NCBI GenBank assembly: GCA_028564705.1
Contig: JAPXFQ010001308.1
Span: forward strand, 248,001-312,000
Direction: 5' to 3'
DNA: 64,000 nucleotides
DNA from: Apricaphanius iberus
Lineage: Eukaryota > Chordata > Actinopteri > Cyprinodontiformes > Aphaniidae
Shown: piece by piece, positions 1-35,919 of the stretch
Layout of the letters: each line of letters begins with the position of its first letter
Numbering within the stretch: position 1 is the stretch's first letter
The notes under the pieces: model-generated
What the model was told of the DNA's origin: nothing
The model's database searches: none
What the model saw: the letters and a program-made list of their open reading frames with translations, nothing else
Translations under genes and position numbers: made by a program

Positions 1-816
1 CTAAGACTTATTTGTATACCGCCACCTGCTGTTTATTTGTAGTAAAACACTGGATTCAAATACGGGCAGAGATCCGTGACATGTGAACAGAAAAAATTAG
101 CATTTTCTCTGGCCGTTTTCTGGTACGGCCACACATGTGAAAACGGCCTAACTGGTGTGGAGACTCAGCTATTTAACCTCTTGGAGGGCTTTTACAAGAC
201 TGATTATGTCATTGGATCCTTTGTGCTCCATGTCTTAACGACGGTCGTTGGCGTGTCGCCTATTGCTGGAGGTTAGGTTTCGGCTTCATTAGTGCCCCAT
301 TGTGTTATAACGACAGTCGTTGGAGTCACAGTTGTTTTTCTTATTAGAGGCTAACCAGTTAGTTGGACCAGTCCCAGCCTGGTCAGCGGCAAGCAAGAAA
401 CTGATGAAGCCTCTTGGATAAGAGGTGAAACGTCTTCCAAGACAAATATGGCCAGTTGTGTTCGATTGAAATTTCCTTGATATAGCACTTTATCTAATCC
501 TGAGTACCCCAAAGCACGTTACACTACATCCAGTCATTCAAACACAAGTTCATGCACTGGTTATGGTAAACATTGTGGCCACAGCTGCGCCGGGGCACAC
601 TGACAAAAATGAGACACTGGCCCTAGCTCCACCAGTAGCCAAGACGGGCAAAGTATCTTGACTGACGACTCAACAACTGGAGTGTGACTCCGAACATGCG
701 ACCCTCCAGTTACAGGACAAACCCCTAACTCCTGAGCCCCGTCGCCCAGCAAGGAAAGAGAACATCCGTTCAGTTTTCCTTCCCGGATCGGCTTGTAGCT
801 CCATCCTACGACGCAG
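1..816. other. erbb3 intron 1 (or upstream) sequence with dispersed repeats
   Basis: No exon was recognised. About 370-480 is a dispersed teleost repeat; a short piece (GATTGAAATTTCCTTG) recurs at about 36286. About 485-640 is a truncated reverse-strand copy of the SINE seen in full at 38340-38675 (compare CCCCAAAGCACGTTACACTA with 3110). The short open frames here have no family resemblance. Confidence 0.5.
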
Positions 817-1244
817 TATTAGGGCCAGTGTAAACAAAATAAAAATATCTTGGAGTAAATTTCCACCCAAAAAACCCAGAAATTCTGAGATTAAAGTAAT
901 ATATTTTCCAGAACAAACTCAGAAATTCTGTGATTGTCAAAAAGAAGTAAAATTACTAGTAAAAACACAGAACAAAAGTCAGAAATTTCTTTCACAAAAG
1001 TCGTAAGATTGCAAGTTAAGAGTTAAATTTTGAGATTAATTTCAGATATTTTCTAAAAAAAAAAAAAAGTAATTTCTCTGATGTAGAAAAGTGGAAAATT
1101 TGCGAGAAAAAATAAATTCCTATAATTAAAGGTATAAATTTTTGATATCTACAATAGATATTTCTGACATTGTAAAGTCAGAAAATTGTTTTTGGCAGAA
1201 ATTTACTCCAAAATATTTTTGTTTTAATTACAATGGCCCTAATA
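817..1244. mobile_element. MITE with terminal inverted repeats in erbb3 intron 1
   Basis: The left end TATTAGGGCCAGTGTAA (817) is matched by the inverted right end (GGCCCTAATA, 1235-1244). The inner arms also match: TTGGAGTAAATTT near 853 and its complement near 1200. About 428 bp, AT-rich, with no coding capacity. Flanking target duplication not resolved. Confidence 0.7.
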
Positions 1245-1284
1245 CTCCATCGTACCATCCAGCTTCCCATCAACTAGAAAATAT

Positions 1285-1350
1285 TTGAAAATATTCCCCA
1301 CAGTGAATCATGGTGGTGACAGCATCATGCTGTGATGTATTCAGGGTGAT
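1285..1350. mobile_element. Short Tc1/mariner-type remnant
   Basis: GAATCATGGTGGTGACAGCA followed by a CATCATGCTGTG block is the diagnostic segment of a common fish Tc1-like transposase (HGGGSIMLWG region). The same block occurs at 37120-37150. Only a fragment is left. Confidence 0.45.
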
Positions 1351-1725
1351 GTCTGGTGTTAGCCCCCCTCAAACACACACACAGCAATTCACATGAGCTC
1401 AAATAAGAGATTTAAACTAAATCAAAAGTAACTAAACCGCCAAGCATGATTAGAAGATTTTTAATCTGAATTCCACATTAAATATTAAACACTTTACCCT
1501 AGCTAAGCATGGCTTGTTAACTTTTACTGTTCTATTGAATTTGCTTTTATTTTATTTTCTGTGGCATTTTTGCAATTGTTTAAAAAGTTGTACATTACTA
1601 TAGCTTTTTTTTACACTCTTCTTGTAAAGCCTTTTGGTCAATGAAAAATTACTCATAAATGCATAATATAAATAACCTTTGAGTGAATTATTTTAAACAG
1701 ACGTTTCTTTCTTTTATTTCCCCAG

Positions 1726-19244
<17,519 letters not shown>

Positions 19245-20284
19245 AGAACATGTTTATCTCACTCTTGGGACAGATTCATGAAGGACCTATAAAAGGAAAC
19301 TCATCCAAAAGCCATATGATGTAGCCTTTGATACAAACTCGAAGATAAATAACAAACATCACACTGAAATAAAAACTCACTGAACATATAATACAGTTTG
19401 AAGACTTTATATTTTTTTAATGATTTCTACAGTTTATATGAGCTTATATCAAACACGTATGTGCTTTTATGTTTTTTTTTTGTTTGTTTTAAAAAAAACA
19501 AAAGCCCATTCTGTTAATTTGAGGGGAAACATACACTGAAATGCTTTTGATGATGAAAAACCTCAGGATATTAAGTAACTTCATCAGAATAAAGGCCGGC
19601 CTTATCATATAGTTAAATTAATAGACATAAATGCAAACCTTCTTAATTCTAACTGGTTTAGCCATATGTAAAACTGCTAATATCCACAATGCTATCTTAT
19701 TAGAGCTTCATTATTATTTTTGCCTAGCCCTGTAATGGCAGGAATTGTGCAGTGATGTAAACTATTCAACAACATTTTTACAGTTTTGCAACTAGACATT
19801 AGTAGAAGGCATCTCACTAGATAACACCAGTAACATCTGTTTCATTTCTCCATCGTTGTCAAAAATGGGCTTCTTTGAATTTTTGTTATGTCTTAGGCCT
19901 TTGATTTTGGGCATTTCAGGACTTAACAGCACTGTTGAAAGCACTAACACAAACAAACAGATTACAAGCTATATTTTACTGTTTACATTTGGAATAAATC
20001 AAATGTTTTTTTGAGAACAATGTACGTCAATATATGTTTTAAAACGTATGTGAGTGAATTCTATATGAAATGGATTTTGTACTCAATATAAATAATCGAA
20101 ATCACTATTTGATGTCAAGTTCCTTTTTCTTACTCATTATAAAAAGTCATAATCATGCATAGATTCATTGCACATAATGGAATATTTCAAGGTATTATTT
20201 CTTGTCATTTTGATGATTATGGCTTAGAGATAGGAAAAGCCTAAAATTGTTTAGGAAATTAAAATGTTACTTAAGATCAATAAA
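19245..20284 (+). other. erbb3: erbb3 3' UTR with candidate poly(A) signals
   Basis: AT-rich sequence after the erbb3 stop with no further exon. AATAAA hexamers lie at 19368-19373, 19993-19998 and 20279-20284. Which one is used cannot be decided from sequence; the first lies only about 125 nt after the stop. Confidence 0.55.
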
Positions 20285-20790
20285 GATCATTACACACCAT
20301 AAAAAAAAGTATTAATAACTGGAGAAGACTTCTGAATTGACGTGTCCGAAAAGCAATCATTAACACCATCCACAAGGAGAATAAACCACAAAAGGTTGGT
20401 GCTAAAGAGCTTGATTGTTTATATAGTTGTGTATCAAAGCATATCCATAGAAAGTTAAATGGAGGGAAGAAAAGTGGCAGGAAAATGGGCACCAGCAACA
20501 AAGATAAACACAGCTCTGAGAGGACTGTCAAGTTAAATCTGTTCAAGAGTTAGCAAGTGAGGATCGAGGAGGGAGTCAAGAGCAACTAAACACATGAATC
20601 CAAATTATGGGCTACAAGTATTGCATTCTTCTGGTCAAGCCACCCCTGAACCAAAGGCAATATCTGAAGCATCTCACCTGAGCTAAGAAGAAAAAGAACT
20701 GGGCCGTTGCTGAGTGGTCCTAAGTTTCCACAGGTAGTGAAGATCTGGGGTGCTGTGTGATCTGCTGGGGAATACAATATTTGGTAAGAT
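20270..20790 (+). pseudogene. Tc1/mariner transposase pseudogene
   Basis: In forward translation the 20604-20770 stretch reads GYKYCILLVKPPLNQRQY, then AKKKKNWAVAEWS, matching the central part of fish Tc1 transposases (WAKEKKNWTVAQWS). TTTCCACAGGTAGTGAAGAT with GGGGTGCTGTG corresponds to the later FPQSVMVWGAM segment, joined after an internal deletion. Upstream 20330-20590 fits the DNA-binding region. Stops and deletions make it dead. Confidence 0.7.
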
Positions 20791-22080
20791 AACACAGGAT
20801 GAATTAAAATATTCTTTCCAAATATATTTGGCATCCTGAATAGACTTTCACTCTCTGTCAGCTATGAATAGCAGATTTTAGCAACAAACATCAGCATGGG
20901 ATAGTTATTAGTAAATCATGAAGATGAAAAAGAGAGTAATGATGAAGATATGAGAGAAGCATAATCTACTTACACTCTTGAAAAAATTGGGTTGAAAACT
21001 ACCAAACATTTACCCAAGCACTGGGTACATGGTCGCACCCAACACTGGGTTGTTTTAACCCAGTTGTGGTTAAAACAGTTGGTTTATTTTTGAACAAAAC
21101 CCTTGGTTCGAACTTATATATTTGTTGGGCACAATTATAACCCATCATGTTATATTTATTCTCATTGCTCTATTGATCTAACTTATTTGTTATTACATTT
21201 ATCTTTTCTCCTCCTTGATCCAATTACTTTTAATTGATAATAATTAACAACAAATGTTTGTAAATCATTATTAATCTTAGAACATAATGCTTTAAAATCA
21301 ATTCTGTATATTCACATTTATATTCTGGGCTGTGTGTCAAAATATTCAAATATGTAACAAAGATAAATACACAGTTTTTAAGTGATTTAATTGATAAATC
21401 AAATTTAACAGACAGTCAAGAAAATGCCCCCAGGTAACAGTAATAAAACATAACAGTATGTATAAACAAACCATTAAAAACATTTGAACATGAAAATATA
21501 AAATATAACAAAATAAAATCACTGGGAAGCCAAGATTTTCATTCACATAGTTTAAATTGTCACCCTGAGCTGCTTCAACTTTAAAGTTTGATTAGAGTTT
21601 GATCCATAGACCTAATTTTAAGACAAGAAATACCTCAGAAGTCAAAGTGCTGGAGGTTTGCAAGGTTTATGGGGGGAAAAATCTGTCCCATCAGACATCA
21701 CAATATTATTTAATAAGGTTAAAATGTGTTGTTTTGCTGACATTGTGCAGCTCTAACAGATAGATGTGCAAATAACAAAAGAATATATACAATAAAATAA
21801 ATATTATTTTGCAAAAATCCTACAGGTATAAATTAATGAATTAAAAATAGGAATAAATATTAAATGAAATTAAGTAATATGATAAATTAACAGCATAGAT
21901 AACCTATTACTGTTATTAATGATGAACTGACAATAACAGAAACAGTTTTTTTTAACAGTATAGCAGAAGGCCACATTTATCAAAAGTGGCAAGGTGGGGG
22001 CCAGTGTTTTTTCATGTGGGGCAAGGAACAAAAAATGAAAAACAATACAACTGCAGTATTTCATTGTTTAATATATTTAT
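20791..22080. other. AT-rich intergenic stretch, no gene seen
   Basis: No exon-like sequence. About 20990-21140 contains a repeated ACCCAGCACTGGGT / TGGGTTGTTTTAACCCAG pattern with inverted symmetry, typical of a small fish MITE end, but I cannot delimit it. The remainder is low-complexity AT-rich DNA. Confidence 0.5.
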
Positions 22081-22580
22081 TCAATTCAATTCAGTTTATT
22101 TATATAGCGCCATTTCACAACAGATGTCATCTCAAGGCACTTTACAAAAAGAGTTATTACAATACAATGTTTAGTGTAGAAATTACAGAACCACAGAAGA
22201 TTGCGTCGTGGAATTCTCAGCAATCCCTCATACTGAGCAAGCATGAAGTGACAGTGGGAAGGAAAAACTCCCTTTACTCCTTTTAATAGCCAGAAGAGCC
22301 ACTTGCAGCTCTACAAGTTTCACACATCTGATAATAGATGAAAACTTGAACTTCTTTAAGCTAAAATTAGCAAACATTAATTCTTAATTCACTGCTAAAG
22401 TAAAACTGTAAAGGACCAATTAGTTACAGGCTAGTGCTTTTCTGTTCATGCTGACCGAACACTTGACACCGCCACATCCACCCATCCTCACACATAAATA
22501 CACACACACAGATACAGAACATTGCACACAAACTTAATTGCCCTGCTCAGGGGCACGTCCACATGTAAAAGGACGAAGCT
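22080..22580. repeat. Teleost dispersed repeat (TTTATATAGCGCC type) and SINE-like tail
   Basis: TTCAGTTTATTTATATAGCG and CATCTCAAGGCACTTTACA form a widespread fish repeat. From about 22540 (CCTGCTCAGGGGCACGTCCA) to the repeat at 22581 it resembles the end of a reverse tRNA-derived SINE. No coding sequence. Confidence 0.5.
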
Positions 22581-22698
22581 GAAATTGAACTTATGACCCT
22601 CTGTTTGCCCAATAGCTACTGCAGTCGCCCCATTACTGTACTTTTCCCACGTTTTTTGGTGGGCTGGGTTGCTCTGACGTCATCACGCGAGGTGGGAG
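22581..22698 (+). repeat. Upstream copy of a 118-bp duplicated pa2g4 promoter segment
   Basis: About 94% identical (7 differences by hand count) to 23545-23662, in the same orientation and of the same length. It includes the CRE TGACGTCA (22675-22682) and flanking GC-rich promoter sequence. The first roughly 45 bp look SINE-derived. Confidence 0.9.
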
Positions 22699-23544
22699 AG
22701 TTACCGGTTACCACCTACCATTCGTCAAGGACTTATTAAATTAATGCCTAAACCTAAGAAAGATTAATTAAATATTGAAAATTGGAGACCAATCAGTTTA
22801 TTAAATAGTGACGCAAAGAAATTTGCAATGACCTTTGCCAAAAGATTGAAATTAGGATTAGATGATATTATTGGGGAGGAACAATCTGGTTTTACTCCTG
22901 GGAGAAATATATGTAACAATATCCGTTCAGTTTTAGACATGATTGACTACTTAGCCACTGGCTAAAGTCTCTCCTCCATGGTTTAGAAGTGTGTAGGTCA
23001 AAAGCTCTTGGAGCAGTTCGATCAAATACGACGTCATGAAACGGCAGAAGATGGTGTGTTTGATTCAGAATGGCCGACTTCCTGCTGTGTTTGGACTCTG
23101 ACTCTTAGACTGTTTGCTTTTGGATTTGGAGACAGATTTTTGAGAGCAGTCAATACACTTTATAATGATTGTAATAGCTCTCTTGGACTGGCCCACGGCA
23201 CAACCCCAAGATTTAATATCCATCGAGGTATAAGACAAGGGTTCCGTCTGAGTCCATTATTATTTCTTCGTGTTACTGAAAATATGTCTGTACATATTTT
23301 AAAAAGTTGATTCAAGGGTATTACTGCAGTTGGTAGATAATTTAAAGTATCACAACTTGCAGAATATACAGCTAATCAGTCTCAATTTCCAAAAACGATT
23401 CAGTGTATAGAGAAGTTTTCAAAAGTATCGGGACTTAAAATGAATTTAGGTAAGTCAGTTTTATTTCCATTGAAGGAATACAATATGTTAATGATAGATC
23501 ATATCCCAGTGAAAAATATCTTCACATATCTGGGCATCGTTATT
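22699..23544 (+). pseudogene. L1-type LINE reverse transcriptase fragment
   Basis: Interrupted frames translate to ENWRPISLLNSDAKKFAMTF, EQSGFTPGRN, HRGIRQGFRLSPLLF, FSKVSGLKMNLGKS and NIFTYLGIVIETEL. These are, in order, conserved blocks of the L1 reverse transcriptase palm. The YADD catalytic block is not found in frame (it falls in a stretch with stops near 23310-23370), and the 3' part and poly(A) tail are missing. It lies exactly between the two 118-bp repeats. Confidence 0.85.
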
Positions 23545-23662
23545 GAAACTGAACTTAAGACCCTCTGTTTGCCAGATAGCTACTGCAGTCGCCCCATTGC
23601 TGTACATTTCCCGCGTTTTTTGGTGGGCTGGGTTGCTCTGACGTCATCACGCGAGGTGGGAG
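23545..23662 (+). promoter_or_regulatory. pa2g4: pa2g4 proximal promoter segment (downstream copy of the 118-bp repeat) with CRE
   Basis: Ends about 140 bp before the pa2g4 start codon. Contains the full palindromic CRE TGACGTCA at 23639-23646, a binding site for CREB/ATF factors, in GC-rich context. No TATA box was seen nearby. The transcription start probably lies between 23665 and 23780 (inference). Confidence 0.6.
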
Positions 23663-23786
23663 GAGTTTGCGTGGCATCCGATTCCGGAGGCTTGCCTGCG
23701 CGCGTACAGCGAGAAGCGGCGTAGCGGTCAGAGAGCCGAGTTGATCTGCGGGGAGCTGTCGCTTCGTTGGGCCCACGAGCGACTGA

Positions 23787-30882
<7,096 letters not shown>

Positions 30883-33050
30883 ACAAAACTGCCTTTCCAC
30901 ACATGCAGACACCCCAAAGACAAGGGAGACAAAATACGACAAGTTTTCCTCAGCTTTCTGCCAATTAAACAATTGTCAAATTGAACTGATACATTTATTT
31001 TTACCCAAAAAAAACAACCCCAACATTAGATCTGTACTTGGCTTAACCCCGTGTCTGTATTGATAGACTAACTAGAGAAACATTTCCTTTTCTTCCAATA
31101 ATTTCATCCATTCATTAAATGTGCATCAAATACTTAAACCCCCCCCCCCCCCCCCCCCTGTTTTTATTATTTTGTCCCTTTTTTCCTTATATGAACATCA
31201 CCAAACTGAGAATATTGGGTAAGGGATGTTTAAGACGTACAGTTTTTTTAGATCCACATACATTTCCTTATTCTTTATTAGTTTGATAATCTGCTCATTT
31301 TGATAGTTTTTTTGACATCGAACTAATTTTAATGTATTTACACTTGTTACTAGTTTACATGCACATTTAAAAAAAAATCTAAACCTGGAGTCATCCTGAC
31401 TTGTATTTTTTGCTGATATGGAGAAGTAAAGTGGTTAAATATTAAGATTTATATTTTTATTATGGCCATATTTTTCTTTAGAAACCGTTACATTTTAATC
31501 CCTCAATATTAAGAGGCTTAACAGAATATTTTAGGTAAACTAGAAGGAAACAGTGGAATCACACCTGACTTTAGGGAACAATCTGCTACATTTACTGCCA
31601 TTCCCCTTTTATTATGAAGAAAAGATGAATACCTTGTGATCTAGTTTTAAAATGAACTTTTCTAACATTTACACCTGTAACATTCTTTAGTCTTTTGAAC
31701 CAATTAGACTAAAGATTTCGAAGTTTTGGAAAACTTGTCAGAGAGGACGAGTCTTCAGTCGAAAGAGCTATGAGATCATTTTAATGTCCGTTTTCATTTT
31801 GAGGTCTGAGATAAGTGTCGGTTCATATTTGTTCACAATGAAATGCGTTTGGAGAAAAGCTCAATGCTGCTTTTCAAACTCAACTACTGGACGAGTAACT
31901 TTACATCTAAGAAAATGGAAAAAAATAAAAAATTTTCATACACGTTTCTCTTTGTCTTTTGTCAGCCTTCTAGTTAGCATCTTCTGCTTTTATTATAAAT
32001 AATGCAACTTGGTTCTTTAATGCATGTATTCAACCAGAAAAAACATTTTGATTCTAGACGGAAATAAAGTGCTGTAGTTCTTACTATTTAAATCTTCAGG
32101 GAGCTGTAGATCATGATAGCTGTGGCGAGGAAACGGGTTGGGAATCTGCTGAAGACATCTTAAGCACTTTGAAACATGAAATGGTGGAGAACTTAATGGG
32201 TGATCTCTCAATTCAAATACAGCTTCATCTAAAGTAGCTTTTTCAATGTTTATATGTATTAAGACACTATATAGTTGTCGGTCTATAAATGGATTTGTGT
32301 GAATCAACACTTTGTTGAATCATACTTTGCTGCAATTACAACAGCAAATCTTTGTAGATGTGTCTCTAGCAGCCTTTTACATCTAGAGGTAAGAAATGTT
32401 TGAGCATTTTTCTTTGAATATCTATGAACAGATCTGTTTACTATGGGCATCACGGCTGCTTTTCTGATTAGTGCTCTCCTTGCTTTGCCTCTCTTTTTTT
32501 CACTGAAAAAGGAGAATGCAGCTCCAGCTTAAATAAATTGCTTTAACTGGTGAGAAGTAACTAAATTAAATTTATCCATATATACTTAAGTTTGTTCAAC
32601 CAGACAATTTAACATCTTAAGTTAATCCAACTAAGTAAATTGCCAGTTAAAGAAATTCATGTAAGTTTAAGTTGACTCTTTGTCTGTTTTCATTGTAGAT
32701 GGATGAATAAATATTCTGGGAAGTTTGTTGTGCTTTTCATATATAGTCGCTTTTAACTTAATGCTGCTTTAAACTTGTCCGTATCCTGATGCAGTGCTTG
32801 ACTCGGCTGCTGTGTTTCACGGATGTCCTTTTAAATAGGAAACAAGATTTTTATTTTTTAATTCCTCTGTGTTAAGGATTGCAAGTATCCAGGGTCACGA
32901 GAGGGAATCAGTGGGAAGCCAACTCCTGCCACATGACCCTGGTTTGTCCACTTGAATGTTAGGACAGTGGCTTTCCACTAGACCTCCTGTCCTAATGGCC
33001 TCTGTCCCTGAGGACACTTTTTTTGTTTTGTTTTTAGCTCTAAAGAAAAT
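30883..33050 (+). other. pa2g4 3' UTR and intergenic DNA
   Basis: No exon seen. A run of 20 C lies at 31139-31158. About 32290-32480 is a reverse Tc1-like remnant (TTTGCTGCAATTACAACAGC, TCTCTAGCAGCC, CACGGCTGCTTTTC). The exact end of the pa2g4 transcript cannot be placed; no AATAAA lies soon after the stop codon. Confidence 0.4.
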
Positions 33051-33640
33051 AATGTCCCTTTATTCTAGTTTGATATGGATAGCAAGGAATAGTAAAATGT
33101 TCTATCTCATACAAAAAATCTTAAACAAATACACATTCATAGAAGATGTTTGGATTATCTCTATAGCTGAATTAAAGAATTACAATAATCATATAAATCA
33201 GTTTTATGTATTTTTTATAAAATATTTTGCTGGATATTATCTGATGAATTTTTTTTTAAATAAACTTCTTTAATTTTGTTGATGACCATATATTTATCAG
33301 CATTAGTCCATATCATTGACCAATTGATATTAGTCATATTGTTCCAATAGAACTGACATCTAGGAATCATTTGGAAATTCACTATATACATCTGAGGAAT
33401 ATTACACTTTTGGTCCAGAATATGGATTCCATTAATGAAAAGGACTTTTGGTGAGGACTGTTAATTTGGTTCCTTCCCAACCTGCAGCAGCCTAACAAAA
33501 CCAACCGGACTGGCACCAAAAACTATAGAGTATATTGGAATGTTATAGGTTTTCATAAACTCAGTGTATGAAAAAAGTTTACCGTTTTCATTTAAAAGTT
33601 GAGAGACATAATTCATAAAACACTTTTTTAACAACCTTTA
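33050..33640 (-). pseudogene. L1-type LINE ORF2 C-terminal fragment
   Basis: Minus-strand frames read, with breaks, ENGKLFSYTEFMKTYNIP, FGASPVGFVRLLQVGKEPN, KVLFINGIHILDQK, IPRCQFYWNNMTNINWSMIW and IHQIYPAKYF. The last (KIIHKIYPAK-like) and the preceding blocks are typical of the post-RT region of fish L1 ORF2. Stops and frameshifts show it is dead. Confidence 0.7.
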
Positions 33641-33929
33641 TTATCATATATGCAACATTGGACAATTTGACATGAAACAACACAGAACTACAGGATGTGA
33701 GTAATGTGTATGATATAGTTTGACAAAAAAGCAAAAGAAAAACGACACAAAACAGAAAAGCTCATTTTTAATTTATTTTATTAACAGATATAAACAGAAC
33801 AAACATATATACAACAAAACAGTTTGCCATGGGTACAAGTAACACAAGATATAAGGTTGCAGAGATCATATAACAGAAAATCAGTAAGATAAGCTAAACT
33901 AAAACACGCCCTACATCGCCGGCCCGACG

Positions 33930-33976
33930 TGACGTCATTACAGTATAAAACTCGCGCACTTTCGTCGTCACATCCT
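33930..33976 (+). promoter_or_regulatory. rpl41: rpl41 core promoter: CRE, TATA box, 5'TOP start
   Basis: A palindromic CRE TGACGTCA lies at 33930-33937, TATAAAA at 33944-33950, and a pyrimidine tract CCTCTTTCCG starts at 33974, about 30 bp after the TATA box. A C-initiated pyrimidine tract is the 5'TOP signal for mTOR-dependent translation of ribosomal protein mRNAs. The exact start base is inferred. Confidence 0.75.
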
Positions 33977-34114
33977 CTTTCCGTTGCTCTTCTCTGTTTG
34001 AGGTAAGGTTTATTTTCCTCTCAAACGAAATCCAACTCAATCTCCGGGTTTTATCAACCATCTGCCGCTGCTAACCAGTTATTTGTGTCTTTCTTACAGA
34101 AAAGTCTCCACACG
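33974..34114 (+). other. rpl41: rpl41 5' UTR: non-coding exon 1 and start of exon 2
   Basis: Exon 1 is about 33974-34002, ending TTTGAG before GTAAGG. Intron 1 runs 34003-34099. Exon 2 begins at 34100 with AAAAGTCTCCACACG just before the ATG. Confidence 0.7.
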
Positions 34115-35596
34115 ATGAGAGCCAAGGTAAGAGAAGGAGGCTGAGTTTGTATTTTAGATGTTTGCTTCTTGTCGTTTGTGCTGCTAGCTTGCATCGCACC
34201 ACGGCCTCCTCTGCTTCTCATCCATGCTTTATAGATGAGAACGTTGCGTCGATCCTGATTAACTCTTTATTTGATGCAGTTTTCCCCCTAGCTTTTAATA
34301 ATTATAAAATAACTTTACCTCTTGGCTTTAATTAGCAATAAAGGCCTCTGCTCTGCTGCGTGCTACTGATAGCAGGAGCTAACCAGCGACTCCATTGATG
34401 CCATGCGTTTTTGTTTTCTATGTCGCAACAATTTAAGGATCCAAATGACGTTAAATCTGCTGTGGTGAACACGTGGTCTTGCTTGCATGCTAATGTTTTA
34501 AAGTAACAAAACTAATTTGTATTAACTGTTTACTTTCTCTTCCAGTGGAGGAAGAAGCGTATGCGCAGGTGAGCTCTCGCTACCTTCACACCTACACTGT
34601 ATTTTATTATCTTACGCATTTATACCAGTGTTTACTGGGTTAGTTAAAGCACGTGTAGTTCTAGTTGATCTAAGGGTGTCAAATTATTTAAATAAACAAA
34701 TATTTGTATCTGAAGTGATTCGATCTTTCAAATTAAGTAAAAGCTACAAATGAATATGTTTTATTCGGTATTGTAACAGTGGTATAAGAACAATCCTTCC
34801 AAGAAGTCTACATCAAAGGTTATGTAGGTTAAAAATGAACAAAACTTTAAAAAAAGATTGTACCATGAAAATATCGTATACATATTAGTGATTGAATTAA
34901 ATATTTGTAAGCATCTATTAAAGCCCCAACTCGAGTCCTACATTGTAGGAAAATCTTGAATGTTTTACCCTTGGGTAAGCATGGGGCGAAGGTCATTTTT
35001 AGAAGCCCCTGTATTTGAAAATGAGTATTTGCTTAAAATTCAGCTTCTAAAAAGAATCCTGCTACTGTTGGCCCGCATGGAGATCATGTTTTACCAAAAG
35101 GGTATCTTCAGCCTCCAGGTTTATTTTCCATTTCATGCCTAAAACAATTACAGGTGTAACAGAGGAAACTGGTAACTGTACAAACTAATGTAACGTTGGA
35201 ACGAAATATCCTGTGGCAGTCAACAAATGCATTTGAGAAAATTAAGTTTGAAAATACAAAACTGCATGAATCTGCACCTAAGATTGTATTTGCTAAAGGC
35301 TGAAATTTAGCATTTAAAGTAATGGTTGTTTTCAGTTTGAGAAATTAGTTTCATGCACCCATTGTTTGCTTGCTTAGACAGTCATGATTGAATTAAATGG
35401 GAAAATAACTTGGCAGTTCTGTGCAAAGATTTCACTTAAGTTTTATTTTAACCCATGAGTGGTTCATAGGGATCCAGAGGAAGCAAATAGTTTTACATTG
35501 TTATAAGCTGGGTGTTTTACTAACGGCTACTTTTTTTTTTTTTTGTCCTACAGGCTGAAGCGTAAAAGGAGAAAGATGAGGCAGAGGTCAAAGTAA
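34115..35596 (+). CDS. rpl41: 60S ribosomal protein L41 (eL41), 25 aa
   Basis: The smallest ribosomal protein, an all-basic helix at the bridge between the ribosomal subunits. Coding exons 34115-34126, 34546-34568 and 35554-35596 join in frame to 78 nt. The product begins MRAKWRKKRMRRLKRK and ends MRQRSK before TAA; by comparison with the human protein I see no differences. It is far too short for ordinary ORF finding and was recognised from its motif split over three exons. Codon phases at the two joins are 0 and 2. The TOP/TATA promoter upstream fits a highly expressed ribosomal protein gene. The same neighbour order (PA2G4 then RPL41) exists in human. Confidence 0.97.
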
Positions 35597-35854
35597 GCCC
35601 TCATCGCCGCCAGCTGTGACCCCATCTGAGCTTTTACAGACTCATTCATCCAGGAAGTGGATTGCTCCAAGCATCTGATACTGTGGCCAAGTCCTGATCC
35701 TTCCATCCGAGGACTGCTTCCACCATGGCCAGCTGTGGATGCATGACTGGAAGAAGGCAAAGATGCTGGAATATATCATCAGAAGTGCAGCTGCGTTGTT
35801 CCTGGACCATAATACAACTTGTTTATTTGCAAACTGTCATGTGGTGTATTGAAC

Positions 35855-35860
35855 AATAAA
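35855..35860 (+). terminator. rpl41: rpl41 poly(A) signal AATAAA
   Basis: A canonical AATAAA about 260 nt after the stop codon, followed by T-rich and then GTGTGTGTGTG sequence at about 35900, a typical downstream GT-rich element. Confidence 0.8.
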
Positions 35861-35919
35861 TGAACACTGAAGTTTCCAAACGATTTTCCTTTTTATTGTG
35901 TGTGTGTGTAGACATCTGA

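Noticed and set aside
1..1725. Exon 1 (signal peptide) of erbb3
   Set aside because: No frame with a hydrophobic signal sequence ending in a donor of the right phase was found; the exon most likely lies upstream of the window.
22581..23662. 118-bp repeats as target-site duplication of an L1 insertion
   Set aside because: L1 target duplications are usually under 20 bp and the L1 copy here lacks its 3' end and poly(A), which a real insertion would have.
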